From assembly GCA_028023455.1 (NCBI GenBank), contig JAQFVV010000013.1, positions 436,001 through 500,000 on the forward strand: a stretch of 64,000 nucleotides of DNA. The letters run 5' to 3'. The notes beneath the pieces were generated by a model. The model saw only the letters and a program-made list of their open reading frames with translations, ran no database searches and was not told the DNA's origin. The position numbers and the translations under genes are program-made. Of this stretch, positions 35,634-47,560 are shown in pieces. Numbering within the stretch: the first letter of the stretch is position 1; the number at the start of each line of letters is the position of its first letter. The stretch comes from Epiperipatus broadwayi. Its lineage: Eukaryota > Onychophora > Udeonychophora > Euonychophora > Peripatidae.

Positions 35634-37245
35634 CAGTGTTTCCCAACCTGTGGTACGCGTACCACTGGTGGTACGCGAGTTGCTGGTTGGTGGTACACGA
35701 AAAATAATCAATAATGGCGGACATAAAAAAAAAAAATTAAATCATACAAATATCATAGAAACGTTTTTTCCTATAATTCATAAAAATTATTTTAATTAAT
35801 AATATTATACAATAAAGTTGTTAATATGTACAGTCGATAACGATCTTTAATGTTAATGATAAAATTGAAAGTATGATTAAGAAATTAGATTTTTGGAAAC
35901 AGTAATATATATAAGTATCGAAAACAATCAACTGGAAGTATTCGAAACTCTACATATTTTTTTGTTTGAAAATAAGGTTAGTCTATCTCAAGATATACGA
36001 GAAAATATAATAGCACATTTAACAGGATTAAAATTGTCTTTCATGGAATATTTTCCAAAACCCGAAAACATAAATGATAATTGGCTTTCAAACCCCTTCT
36101 ATGCAGAAAATTTAGAAAGAGCTACATCATTATCAATAAAGAATAAAGAAAATTTAATAGAATTATCATGTGACAGAACTTTACAAGTAGAATTCAAACG
36201 ACACAATCTAATTAATTTTTGGTTAAACATTAAAGAATATGAACAACTTTCTGAGAAAGCTCTTAAATTATTATTACCGTTTACTATTACGGAATTAGTA
36301 GGAAGAGCTTTTTCTTCAAATATTTTTAAAAAAAAAAAGTATCGAAACAGATTGAACGTAGCTGTAGACTTAAGGGGATACCTCGCATCTTTTGAACCAA
36401 ATTTCAAAAAATTATGTTGTTCGAAACAAGCACAAAGATCTCATTAAATTTGATTATGATAAGAAAATATATTAATTGGTTTTTTATAATTGTGTTTTTA
36501 TTAAAACCATTTATTAGTAAACGAATATGACAAAATAGTAGATAAATAATGAGTCGGATGCAAATCAATCTAAATTATTTAATTTGAAAGAATGTATCAG
36601 AAAAGGATCATATCCAGAAATTAGACTCTCATTAATTCTTGATCATCTATTGTGGATTACTAGATGTAAGCTAGTATTTAGTCATCAAAATTTTAATCCT
36701 ATTAACTTCATGCTGAACAATAGAAAGAAAACAAGAACAAGAGATAGCCTGATAACCCCTAAGGTTATTTTTACCATGACTTGTAACATGCTGGATTTAT
36801 CCTCTCCATAGCCCAACCAATAAGCAAGATGCTCCGAAAAAGAGAAAACAGACTCAAATTTGGGAAAACCAAATGAAGGAATGAGAAAACACTTTGAACA
36901 AAATATGTACCAAATAACCTTTAATGTAATAATGTAATCTTTAATAAATTATTTTGGAAAAAATATGAAACTTTGAACAAACTCATACATATAAATATGT
37001 TACAGTGAGTTTATAATTTCAGTGAGTTTATAATCTGGCGTGACGTTTAGGCGTGTTTCAATGTAATTTGTCTCATTATGAGATGTGAATACATACATTG
37101 TCACCCTATAATATTTATAATGCAAATAAAATAACACACTCGCAATAACAAATTTCACGAAATACAATCATTTTTACGAAGTGGTACAATTTAGCGTGAT
37201 GTACTACCAAGTGGTACACGAGCCAAAAAAGGTTGGGAAACGCTG
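35634..37245 (+). mobile_element. hAT transposon, Buster-like, internally deleted
   Basis: The left end CAGTGTTTCCCAACCTGTGG and the complement of the right end (CAGCGTTTCCCAACCTTTTT) match over the first 16 bases with one difference. An 8-bp target duplication, CTCTAATT at 35626-35633 and CTCTAAAT at 37246-37253, has the central TA expected for Buster-type hAT elements. Sub-terminal GTGGTACGCG and GTGGTACACG words recur near both ends. At 1,612 bp it is about half autonomous size and keeps only the C-terminal coding region. Confidence 0.9.
35893..36447 (+). pseudogene. C-terminal fragment of a Buster/ZBED5-like hAT transposase
   Basis: The open frame of about 184 codons has no ATG at its 5' end (it opens at a TTG), so it is a remnant of a longer protein. 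It contains LTGLKLSFMEYFP (residues 43-55) and WLSNPF (65-70), and ends with a decayed dimerisation block: ELVGRAFSSNIFKKKKYRNR (136-155), LNVAVDLRGYLASFEP and KQAQRSH at the C-terminus. The YRNRL and QAQ-SH blocks are typical of ZBED5/SCAND3-like hAT transposases. The AFSSN block appears degenerate, and two bases or so of A-run slippage may be present. The catalytic N-terminal part is absent from the element. Confidence 0.85.
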
Positions 37246-37253
37246 CTCTAAAT

Positions 37254-38690
37254 TTATCCATACCTAATGATTTGAGTGTTTTTCTAACCTAGATTGTTTT
37301 TTTTTTATTTATCACTAGATAATATATCAATTTATTAATTAATTAATATTGAATGATTATCTGGATTACTTATGGGCAGCTTCCTGAAAAAAAAATTCTA
37401 AAATTAATTACAATCTAAAATCAGTTCAAGCTTTTTTTTTGGCCTAAACTTCAACTTTGATCTTTCTAACTGCATATAAATAGAATATTATAATAGATGA
37501 GCTTCATTGTTTAAACCATATTTTCACAGTTTTTTTTTTTTTATTATTGATGAAAAAATTCATATCCTTATTTGGAAAACCTATCCAAATTCAGTAATCT
37601 ATGGCTTGGTCAAAAATAAAGTAGAATAAGATAGAAATTCATAAATTTCATGTATGAAGTTGTATGTATGCTATCTTGAACTGTCTCTTAGACACTCATT
37701 TTTTCATTTTGCTCATTCAATGTGAACTTAATCAGTTATTGGTTTTCTCTCTTTCTCAATTTATTATTGTACTATTTTTTCCCATAACTGCATTATTTTA
37801 TTTTTTAAAAAAATTACACTAATATTTTCAATATGTGAATTAGGTTTGTATATATTTTGATCAATGTCTCTCTCATCTCAACTCCATCATAACACAACCA
37901 TCTATGAGTACAAAAATTCAAACCATGTCTCTCACTGTGTACTCATTTTGTAATAAGAGAAATAAAAATACCCGAATCTCCATGCCCATAAAGATAGCTC
38001 AATATTTTCCCACTTTCATACAAGATAGAAAATAGTTTTTATTCACTTTCAATGCCTTGAGAAAAAGTAAATAATCATGCCACTAGAGATATAAGTTTTG
38101 GTTTTTATCAGTGTTTTTTTGCAATGTCACTTTCATTATACAACAACTATTCGCCAATGCAAATATATATATATAATAAATATTTTTATAGGTATAAGAT
38201 AATATATTAGACTTAAGAATGAGGGTTGTTTAATTTATGTACAATCGTAATTTCATTATTACTTGGTACACAATAGTTCTTCATTACAATCTTAATCTTG
38301 ACAAAGTTGAGTGCAAATTCATTCAAATGTTGGCAATCTAATTCAGTGAATAAATTTTCTTTTTAGGTGAATGAAGGTCTATTTGGAGATTTTTAAACAG
38401 GTTTATTTATTTGTAGGATGGAATAATTTTTCTGTGCAGAAAACTAATGCATGGTATAATCTAAAGAAGTTTAATTTTCATATATATATATGAGTGTGTG
38501 TATATGTGCTAGCATGTAAACTTTGCTGTTATTCATGATTTCAAATAGCTATAGAAGGTTTGAAGCCAATGAAGATAATATTTGAAAAATAGTTTTTAAT
38601 TGTGATTTACTAATGTAAAAAAAAAACTAAATTTATTAATAGTCTCTTGGCAGTTGAATTTACTTTAATTAAATAAAATAGAATTAAAAA
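37254..38690. other. No gene seen; AT-rich spacer
   Basis: No motif-bearing frame. Poly-T runs and short (TA)n are the only features. Confidence 0.5.
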
Positions 38691-38699
38691 TATTAAGTA

Positions 38700-38808
38700 G
38701 TCAAGATTAGTGATCGAGAGGTCAGCGACAGCTGCTTTACGAGCAGTTGTCCCCGATTAGCGGGTTCGCTTCTCGGCTGATGCTATGACCCATGAGAAAA
38801 AAAAAAAA
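38700..38808 (+). mobile_element. SINE-A copy
   Basis: GTCAAGATTAGTGATCGAGA, GGTCAGCGACAGCTGCTTTA, GCGGGTTCGCTTCTCGGCTG and ATGCTATGACCCATGAG end in a 13-base A-run. An 8-bp duplication, ATTAAGTA, flanks it at 38692-38699 and 38809-38816. The 5' acceptor side is mutated (GATTAGT). Confidence 0.88.
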
Positions 38809-38816
38809 ATTAAGTA

Positions 38817-39837
38817 ATATTAAGAAAGTTTTCAGTCCAGTTTTTTCTTAATGCACACAACTTAAAGTATTAATGATTCAGCGTTAAGCTACAAATTGCT
38901 CTTATAATTTTAATTTATTTTATTTTGGTAAATATATTCATTTCAAATAATGAATGTGTTATCCTGCAAAATGATGAACTTAAATTAAAGAATCGTGAAT
39001 CAAAGTCAATCTGTCACTTTTATGTTTGAACATCACATGACTTTCTGAATGATTAATCATTTGATTATTTTTTATGTGTGAATTTTAAATAAAATTATCT
39101 TAATATCTTATATCAATAAAGAATGTTTTTGTAACCAACGGCGAAATTTTTAGACAATAAATAAATAAATTAAAACTTATATATATTGTTTTAGTTTATT
39201 TCCACGGGTAATATATAAAAGAAAATTTCAACACTTTTATGTATTATAAATACATATTCAATAATATACTTTTTGTACTTTTTTAATTACTTATTTATTT
39301 ATTATTTTTTTTAGATTTATTAAAATCATTATGACATTTTATTGTTAAACAATATTAAAAATTGTTTCTATTTATTTTATTTAGAAATAATTGTATATAT
39401 CAGTAGTAATACCGAATAAACTATTTTATAATGTAATTCTTTAATATTTTCATGTCAATTATCTATTTATTTATTGCCTAACGATAAAGTCAGAGACTGT
39501 CACACCAGTATTTTATCATGGGATTTTCCTTAGATGTTTCTTTTGTATAAATATAACATTAACTAATTAATTAATTAATTAATTAATAAACTATGCAAAA
39601 ATGATTACTGATATTCTGAAAGATTTATGGAACAAGATATTTATTTGCCACTAGTTACATGCTGAGTAAATTGTATTAAAAGATCCCCTGTACCACACAA
39701 ATGTTAAAAGATCTAAAAAAGATGATCTAAAATAGCATACCTCATAAAATTTAGCTAGGTTGCTTTACCAAGTGCATTATTCATTAAACCACCAAACATC
39801 ACATGATCACCATTTTTTATGTTTACACAAGCTGTTT
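38817..39837. other. No gene seen
   Basis: AT-rich. A short (TAAT)n run lies near 39562-39588. The segment 39785-39830 (ACATCACATGATCACCATTT, TTATGTTTACACAAGCTG) also occurs next to the F1 copies at 47.7 kb and, inverted, at 23.65 kb, so it may be the outer end of family F1. Confidence 0.5.
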
Positions 39838-40195
39838 TTCACAGTGACAAAACTCTCCATACCGTAGTGCCATTTAGTGCAAGCCAGAGTAATCAATGGA
39901 TACAGTAAGATTTGTGCATAAAATCCATATCTAGGGTCTACTCATCCAATATCTTAATATTAGTTTCTAATTTGTGACTTTCATCAGTGAGGAGCCATGA
40001 ATCTGAGAGGACTGCACCTTAGTGCAGTCCTCTCAGATCCAAGGCTTCTCACTGATGAAAGCCACAAGCTAGAAACTAGTCTGCGGATTTTGGATGAGTA
40101 GACAGTTGATAGGAATTTTATGCACAAACCTTCCTGCATTCATTGATTTCTCTGGCTTTCACTTTATGGTGCTACTGTGCATTATTCATATATGC
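39838..40195. mobile_element. Foldback MITE, family F1, complete palindrome
   Basis: A near-perfect hairpin of about 175-bp arms around a 4-base centre at 40018-40021 (GACTGCACCTTAGTGCAGTC). The left arm runs ACTCTCCATACCGTAGTGCC, AGTGCAAGCCAGAGTAATCA, then TTTCATCAGTGAGGAGCC. The right arm repeats these blocks as complements. Copies or fragments lie at 23375, 31647 and 47762. It has no coding potential. If transcribed it would fold into a long double-stranded RNA. Confidence 0.8.
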
Positions 40196-40613
40196 TGTAA
40201 AAATTACTTGTACTATCAAAAATAAATGCATATTTTAGATCACTTTCTTTTTCATAAATAAATATATATATGGATTTTGTGAACTTATGTTTGATGTGAA
40301 TTCTTAAAGATTTGAAAAAATGACAGCTCTTTTAAATAAGAATCTGACAAAGTTTAAGATTGGTATAGTTGCTTTTAGTAAAACTTTTTGCAGATAATGC
40401 CAGTTTAATCAAAGAGTATAAAGCTTTCAATTTTTTAGAAGGACAGATCATCAAGTAAAGGAAAACTATGACTATATATCAATGAAAGGTTAATAATAAG
40501 GTGGAATAATATTACCTATGCCCATTTTATCAGTTTGCATTAATACCAATAAATGATGTCCTGCATATTTTCCTGAAGGTATTTTCCTGATGGTATTTTA
40601 GTTGTATTTATAT

Positions 40614-40690
40614 ATTGGACTATTTTTATCATCTAATATTAAGTTTTGAATGTCTTTGGAAAAATTAAACTTTATTTAAATTTTCAAATT
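40614..40690 (-). pseudogene. Decayed partial duplicate of the 41295-41522 frame
   Basis: The minus-strand translation FSKDIQNLILDDKNSP closely parallels VSKDILELILDDENSP in the frame at 41295-41522, and the surrounding bases are similar as well. The similarity fades beyond about 75 bp, and a stop follows. Confidence 0.45.
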
Positions 40691-40734
40691 ACATTCAACT
40701 GTTACTACTACCACATAGGTTAATATATGCACAA

Positions 40735-40880
40735 TGTTTTTAGAGGCATTACTCTCCTCTCTTCTTCATGTGTTGCTGGTTTGATCAGTGACAATACTAA
40801 CATGGGAATCAAACCTAGACCCTTAGATTCTTGAATATCGAATTTTAAGGTGATGATCTAATCAATTTAGCCATCCTGCA
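40735..40880 (-). repeat. tRNA-like SINE, minus strand
   Basis: The minus strand reads GGATGGCTAAATTGATTAGA, TCATCACCTTAAAATTCGAT and GGTCTAGGTTTGATTCCCAT, the layout of an A box and B box of a tRNA-type promoter. A downstream tail has GCAACACATGAAGAAGAG and ATGCCTCTAAAAAC. It differs in sequence from SINE-A and SINE-B. No duplication was found. Confidence 0.5.
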
Positions 40881-41294
40881 TGCTTTAGAAATATGGGAGG
40901 ATAATAGACTTTGAAGCTGAAAGTCCATGGATTGTGGCTCCATCTATTAGTCATTTTCAAAGGATGAGCTTTTTTTTTATATAAACTCTTAAGCAATAAA
41001 TCACCTAACATTTTTTCAATAATACATTTATTTAAGATTTTAATTTTTGCATTCCAGAAACAGTAGACTATAGCGTAAAATTATTTAAAATAATAGTATT
41101 AACTTTAACACAGATAGTCTATTGTAATTAAATATTTGTACAACATATGGATTAAGTTTCCTAAGCATTTTGTTTAGATAGAGAAGTAGCCATAAACATT
41201 ATAAAGTAATTTGTGTATGTATCCAAACCCAGAATTATGTAGTTATATTATAATTATGTATTCAATTTATTACAAAACATCACAAAATATTTGT

Positions 41295-41522
41295 TTATGT
41301 ATAACATATGTTGTTAGGAGCAATTCTCTTCACTTGACTTAAGAGCCACATAGTGTAAGCTTCAATATTTAATGAATATTTATGGTAATGCTTATCTTCT
41401 AAACACATCTTCAGACTAGTTTCTGATTCCCAAGTTGTATTCAAAATATTAAGATAGTGATCATATGCTGGACTATTTTCATCATCTAATATTAATTCTA
41501 AAATGTCTTTAGAAACATTCAC
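41295..41522 (-). other. Unexplained 75-codon frame with a nearby duplicate
   Basis: The frame begins MNVSKDILELILDDENSPAY and continues with WESETSLKMCLEDKHYHKY and EAYTMWLLSQVKRIAP. Its amino-acid use is balanced and unlike the Phe/Ile/Lys-rich chance frames elsewhere in the window. A diverged partial copy of its beginning lies at 40614-40690 on the same strand. It could be a host exon, since a GTGAAG that might serve as a splice donor lies near 41335. It could also be a piece of an unknown mobile element. I do not recognise the protein. Confidence 0.3.
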
Positions 41523-41569
41523 ACTTTATTTATATTTTGTCAAATACATTCAGCTGTTAATAATGACCC

Positions 41570-44555
41570 ACTTGTTGAAGTATCCATTAATTATTCAACC
41601 TTATAATAGAAATGCTGCAAGGTTTCTAAAAGAAGCCAATATGTTTCAGTCATTTCAAATATAAGATTGTGGTTCAGATCATAGACTTTATATGATTTAA
41701 GCTGTAAATGGTAAGAAAAAATTATGCCAAACATATTAATAAAAAATTTGATATTTGATTTTTAGAAATAACAGCTACTCATTTTAAGTTTTATTAACTA
41801 TTAAAAACATTGAATTTGCTAATTTGGATTTTTGAGTTGTAATGCTGTTAAGTATATAAAGTTTTTTTTAAAGTATATCTTAAGAAAACAAGTAGATGTG
41901 TTTTTTTGGCTTTTTTAAAAATAACACTCTCAGACTAATTTTGGTAGTGGTTGTTTGTATTATTATTAACTTGTTTGTGATATTTTCTAATTGGGAGACA
42001 AATAAAATAAATGTGTAGGTAAGATTTAACCGCTAAAGTTTAATAACTAAACAAAATGATATACTAGAACTGTGAAGAAAACATAGTTATTTAATAAACG
42101 TAGTCACATTAGATCTGTTTAGTGCAATAAAGATAGTATCTACATTTAACAATATATCAGAATCATTTAAAAAAATAAAATGATATTTTGAACAGATATA
42201 GTGTTTTGATTTTATTTTAAAATGGGTGCTGTGGGGATTAATACGGGTTTTCACTTTCTCATCTTCTGGATAGTGGGGATAATGTGAATCTTGGTAGCTG
42301 TGATCTATCTAGTTGCCATTAAGGCCAGAGTAAACTATGAGAGAAGCTATGAATGGCAAGATATATGCATATACAATTCAAGGTTTTTCTGTTCACTTGG
42401 TAAATCAAGTTCTGCATTGTAAATCATAGTTTAAATCTTGTATATCACTACATATAACATGTAAATTCAAAGATTAATATTATGTTAATAAATCATATTT
42501 TGAGAAAAAAGAAATTGTACTGATTCATTCGTATTTATGCATATATTTATATAAGAATATATTCCATTAGAGTATGTAGACAATTGTAGAATACATTTAT
42601 ATGTTTTATCTATTACCGTATATTATATAAATGAAAATAATGTTTTCCCGGGCAAAAGATGTTTTATAAATCATGTTTTTAGAGGCAAACGTGTTTAATA
42701 AAATAAAATTAAAGTAAATATACCAAACACTTTGACAAGATATTATATAGTTTATATATGTATAGAAAGAAAGTGTCAGAGTGTAGAAGTTAAAACAACT
42801 CTTTTTGATTTAAAAAAAAATGAGGTGTTTGCAGAGTTTAATGGAATAACTGGAACGTTTTATATATTAGTTTCAAAACTATTGGAATTTATTAAGAATG
42901 TATGAACCTATAAAACTGTATTACATCAGTATTGTTTTAATTTATAAAAACAGTAGAATAGGCTGCAGTAAATAAATAAGTGAATGGTTTGTGCTTGCGG
43001 TTTTATTGAAAATTCACATGACGTTTAAGCACTAAAAGAGATGGAATTAATCTACAATCTATTGATCCTCCATTCTCTACCACTGTTCTAAACCACACAG
43101 GGAAATGCTACAGTAATTATCATGAAATAACATTGTTATTCTCTATAGCAATATTATTTTTAAATATTTTATAGACAAGTTAGTTCTCATCCATAAATAG
43201 GGAAATATTAAAAAATCAGTATTGCTTTAAAGAGTTGAGAAGCACTCTCTATCTATATTATTAAACACATGTAAAATAAGATATGACATGATATCTTGGC
43301 TTTTATCAGTTTGGTTAAAATGTTTTAAATTAATTGATTGTCTACCGAAATTTTATTTATATTATATATTTGCTACATGACTGTATGACAGAAAACAGTA
43401 TTATGATTTCTGGAGCATTCGAAATGAAAGTCATTCTGAAGTAGAGATATATACTAGTGCTATCTTTGTTTTACATTTTTATGGCAGTGGTTTTTGAGAC
43501 AGTTTGTAGCTAGCTTTGTTAAGAAAATATCAAAATTTGATAAAGGTTTTATGGTGGGTGATTTTATTTAACTTATTAAATTAGAAACAAGAATTTCATT
43601 TTCATGGTTCTAAAATTTACATTATTCTGGTGTATATGCTATTCTTGCCATATGTTCATATCTTTCTTTTAAAAAAATGTAATAAATTGAAGAGGATATT
43701 TCATCACTATATTTTAAATTTTCTCCAGGGATATCATCAGATCTTGCAATCTTTTTATTTTTTTAATTCACAGAGCTGTTTTAACTTCTTCAAACTGGGT
43801 CTCTCCGTCTATGAAAAATCTAAAACATTTGAAATGAAAACCCGGTGTTAAAGATTTTTTTATTTATTAATATCTATTTTTAATTTTTAATAATAATTTA
43901 AATTCTAAGACATATGATTTTTTTTAATAAAAAAAATAATAAACCATAGTATTTCAGATAATAGTCAATTTCATTTTCAGAATCTTTGAATGAATAAAAG
44001 CTATCAGTAATAAAAACTCTCAAGTTAAATAAGAAATGATTGACGCATTTAATAGTTTTAAAAGCTTTATATATATAGTTTTTTTATGAAATTAAAATGA
44101 AAATATCACAGCTATTTTTGGAACTAAAGAGCTTCAGATGGGATAAAGCAAAGCATGCTTAACACCTTTGAGCGAAAATTGTTCTAATAGAATACCTAGA
44201 ATAGAAAGCATGAAATGAATTATAAATAGTATTAATTCATTTAGAAATGAAATTTCAAACAATTTTAATCGCCATTATTCAAGTGAAGATTTTAAAAGCA
44301 TAATAAAATTAATTTGACAAATTAATCATCATCAGTATACGTCATTCATAAACGAATCATTATTCCAACTCCAGAAGAAAGAACAAAAGCAAGGCTACAG
44401 AAAACAAAAATAAAATAAAATGTTGAAGTCATAATTGATTGTTCAGTTTCAAATGTAAATAAGATTTATACACACATTCCCATTGTTATGATTACTGCAG
44501 AGATGACCACTTAAGAGGTTCATGATTGTCAGGTCCCAACATTAGCTTAAATGGA
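41570..44555. other. No gene seen; AT-rich spacer
   Basis: Nearly 3 kb without a recognisable gene or repeat. The 42225-42360 part is less AT-rich (GGGTGCTGTGGGGATTAATA) but has no long frame. The plus-strand frame at 43630-43851 has no motif. Confidence 0.5.
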
Positions 44556-44558
44556 TAA

Positions 44559-44560
<2 letters not shown>

Positions 44561-44611
<51 letters not shown>
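44561..44611. repeat. (AAT)n microsatellite at the LINE 3' end
   Basis: About 17 AAT triplets directly adjoin the 3' end of the minus-strand LINE. On the LINE's own strand this reads AAATTGAATT followed by (ATT)n. Confidence 0.95.
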
Positions 44612-44612
<1 letters not shown>

Positions 44613-44932
44613 TCAATTTAATTCAATTCATTTATTTACCGTACAAAACTACAGCATAAAGCCAATTACAATATTGCACCATAACAAATATATAAAGACA
44701 TAAATGAGTTTAAATGACAAATTATTAATATAATTATGTGCCATATTTCAATAAAAGATAATTAACACATTTAAAAATCTAAAGTAGAATTAAACATCAG
44801 CATATAAATAATTATTATTAAAACATTAATAATAACAAATAAATAAAAGGGATAAATATAAAGCACATAACAAAATAATAATAAAAAAACAATTTAACAA
44901 ATATATATATAAACAAAATCAAGTTAAACCAA

Positions 44933-46588
44933 TCAAATCTGACATTTAAATTTAATAACATTACAAAATTGATTGTAATCTAAATTGAAGTAATTAATAT
45001 TACTACAAATCTGATTATATAAAGATGGCAGCCTAAATAAAGGAGAAAATCTAAGAACATTGGAATGACAAGTTTTAATGTAACAAACAGAAGCAGACCA
45101 AGTATCATGCACATGAGATCTAATTATAATAGTAGAAATTGTGTTAGATAAAAGAACTATTTTATTAACAAGTTTATAAAGATATTTAAGATCTCTATAT
45201 TGTCTTCTAGAAGAAAGATGAACAACAGTTTTATTTCCCAAAGAAATGTATTTAGAAAACTTATTAGACACTGATTGTAATAAATTACATCCCTGTTTAG
45301 AACTAGGATTCCAAATGATTGAACAATATTCAATGATGGGAGGAATCAATGATAAAAATAATTTAAATTTTGTATCACCACTGAAATGATAACCAAACCT
45401 TAGAATAGTACCTATAATTTTTAAAGCCTTACCAATAATCATTTCCAAATGAGGAAGAAAGGATCCATTACTAGAAAATATAACTCCCAAATCTTTTTGG
45501 GATTCAACAGAAATAATTTTGTGACAATTAATAAAATAAGAAAAATGCATGACTTCAGATTTTTTAGAATACAAGACTAAGGAACATTTACTGAAATTAA
45601 CAATCATATTATTTAGATCACACCAAGCACTAAAATTATCTATATCCTTTTGAAGAAGAGTGCAATCAAACACAGATGTGATTTTTCTAAAGATTTTACA
45701 GTCATCTGCATAGCTCAAAAGATAAGAAGATTTTAAGCAATCCTTAAAATCATTCATATAAATGTTAAAAAGCATAGGTGCTAAAATACTACCCTGAGGA
45801 ACTCCCAAATTACATTTAAAATTAGATGAAATAGTATTATTAAATTTAATATATGCAGTACGACCATGAAGAAAGGATTGAAACCAATAAACAAGCTTAG
45901 TAGAAAAACCCATTTGATATAATTTGTGAAGAAGAATACTGTGGTCTACTTTATCAAAAGCTTTTGATAAATCAAAATAAACAACATCAAGTCTCTGCTG
46001 GTCCTCAATTGCATGAGCTATATGATCATAAATTGTTAACAAATTAGTTTCTATGGATCTATTAGGTATAAAACCATGCTGTGAAGAAGAAATGAGTTTA
46101 CTAACATCTAAAATAATTTTATTATAAACACACCTCTCAAAGATTCTAGCAATAGTATGTAAAACAGAAATAGCTCTATAGTTATTAACACAATCACGTG
46201 ATCCATTCTTAAAAATTGGGACCATTTTGGCACACTTAAGCACATTAGGAAAAACACAAGAGTTCAGTGATAAATTAAAAATAAAAGCAAGAGGTACTGC
46301 AATAAATTCAGCTAGCCCTTTGTAAATAAATGAAGGAATATTATCATTTCCCAAACTAGAATGAATTTTAAGTCGCTTAATAGCCATAACAACATCATCC
46401 TTAGAAATATGGTCAATCATACAATGAACAGTTGAAGAATTACAAAATAATGCAATATTTGAAGATATTGTATCATGTGATGAATATACATGAGCAAAAT
46501 GTTTTGAAAAGTCATTTGCACTTAAAGTAAAACCATGAGTAGCTTGAACCCTTTTCTTACCCAAACCAGACTTATTAATGAAATCCAA
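44933..46588 (-). pseudogene. Reverse transcriptase part of LINE ORF2 (frame-broken)
   Basis: A 551-codon open frame holding the whole reverse transcriptase. Motifs: motif A YFDLSKAFD (residues 204-212, with catalytic Asp), GVPQGS (262-267) and SYADD (292-296). Upstream is a typical finger region (FPNVLKCAKMVPIFKNGS). A C-terminal region of about 250 residues with Cys and His follows (CHSNVLRFSPLF). The enzyme would copy LINE RNA at a nicked target. The first Met is not the true start. The upstream protein continues in another frame, and the join lies near NPKEFW / DFINKSGLG at about 46585-46600. Jockey-superfamily membership follows from the motif forms and lack of RNase H. A CR1-type subclade is possible. 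Confidence 0.88.
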
Positions 46589-47560
46589 AATTCTTTAGGG
46601 TTAGAAGAAATATTAACCTCAATTTTTCTAATATAATTCTGCAAATCTCTTTTATAAACATGCTTCACCAATCTTCTGAAATTAATAAAATTATTATAAA
46701 AAAAGATATTCTGTGTTTTAAAATAAAGTCTATGATGATAACACTTCCTTTTAATAATTTTAACAAGATCACATGAAAAACAAGGAGGAAAACCCTTATA
46801 AAAAGGCCGCTTATTGGGAATATACAAATCAATAAAACTATTAAGAATCTTTAAAAACCCATCCAAGCAATGATTTACATCATTAAAAGAATACAAAAAA
46901 TTCCAATTAACCTTAGAAAAGTTACTACAAAAATCAACATAATTACCGTTCCCATAACACTTTCTTGAAATATTAGAAAAATTAATCTTTGAGTAACAAA
47001 CATTAATATAAAACTCAAAAGGTGGATGATGAGCATCAATAGGAAAATTAACAGATACAACTTGAAAGTTACTAACTACTATTGAATTACATAAAATATA
47101 AACCAAAGTACGATGAGAGGAATTAACAAATGGGTTATATTGCTTAAGTCCTAAAAATTTACAGAACTGTAACATTCTAGAAGCTTTAGAAGAGAAACAA
47201 GAAAAGTGTGTAGCAATTCTACCCTGATATAAATCCGGAATATTTAAATCCCCAGTAATAATAACATTATCATAGCCAATCAGAAAATCTTCAAGAGATG
47301 TCAAAAAATAATCAAACTCCAACAACGACAAAGTGGGTTTGAGGTAAACATTACCTAAAATAAATTTAAAATTGTGATTTAAAGTAATTTCACATCATGT
47401 AGATTCACAAAAAGAAGAAGAAAAATAAAGTTCTTTATAAAAAACATCTTTATGAAGAGCATTCAGAGTACCACCATCTCGAGAAATATTATTCATATAT
47501 CTGTCAGTTCGCAAAATACTGAATCTATCATCAAAAAAAGAACAATCAGGAAATTGTTGA
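46522..47560 (-). pseudogene. AP endonuclease C-terminal part and linker of LINE ORF2
   Basis: The 269-codon stretch 47331-46522 contains VIITGDLNIPD (the GDLN motif with catalytic Asp/Asn) and the DAHHPPFEFYI block, equivalent to the SDH motif. A basic linker follows, with CYHHRLYFKTQ and YKRDLQNYIRKIE, ending NPKEFW before a frame change. Upstream, the frame continues through one stop (TGA near 47397) to SFFDDRFSILRTDRY near 47545, after which the N-terminal endonuclease motifs are missing. The copy is thus 5'-truncated, a common outcome of incomplete reverse transcription. Confidence 0.82.

Noticed and set aside
36099-36407. 102-codon minus-strand frame
   Set aside because: Antisense shadow of the hAT transposase fragment at 35893-36447.
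36584-36811. 75-codon frame within the Buster-like element
   Set aside because: It starts at a non-ATG codon and lacks transposase motifs; probably chance in the element's 3' region.
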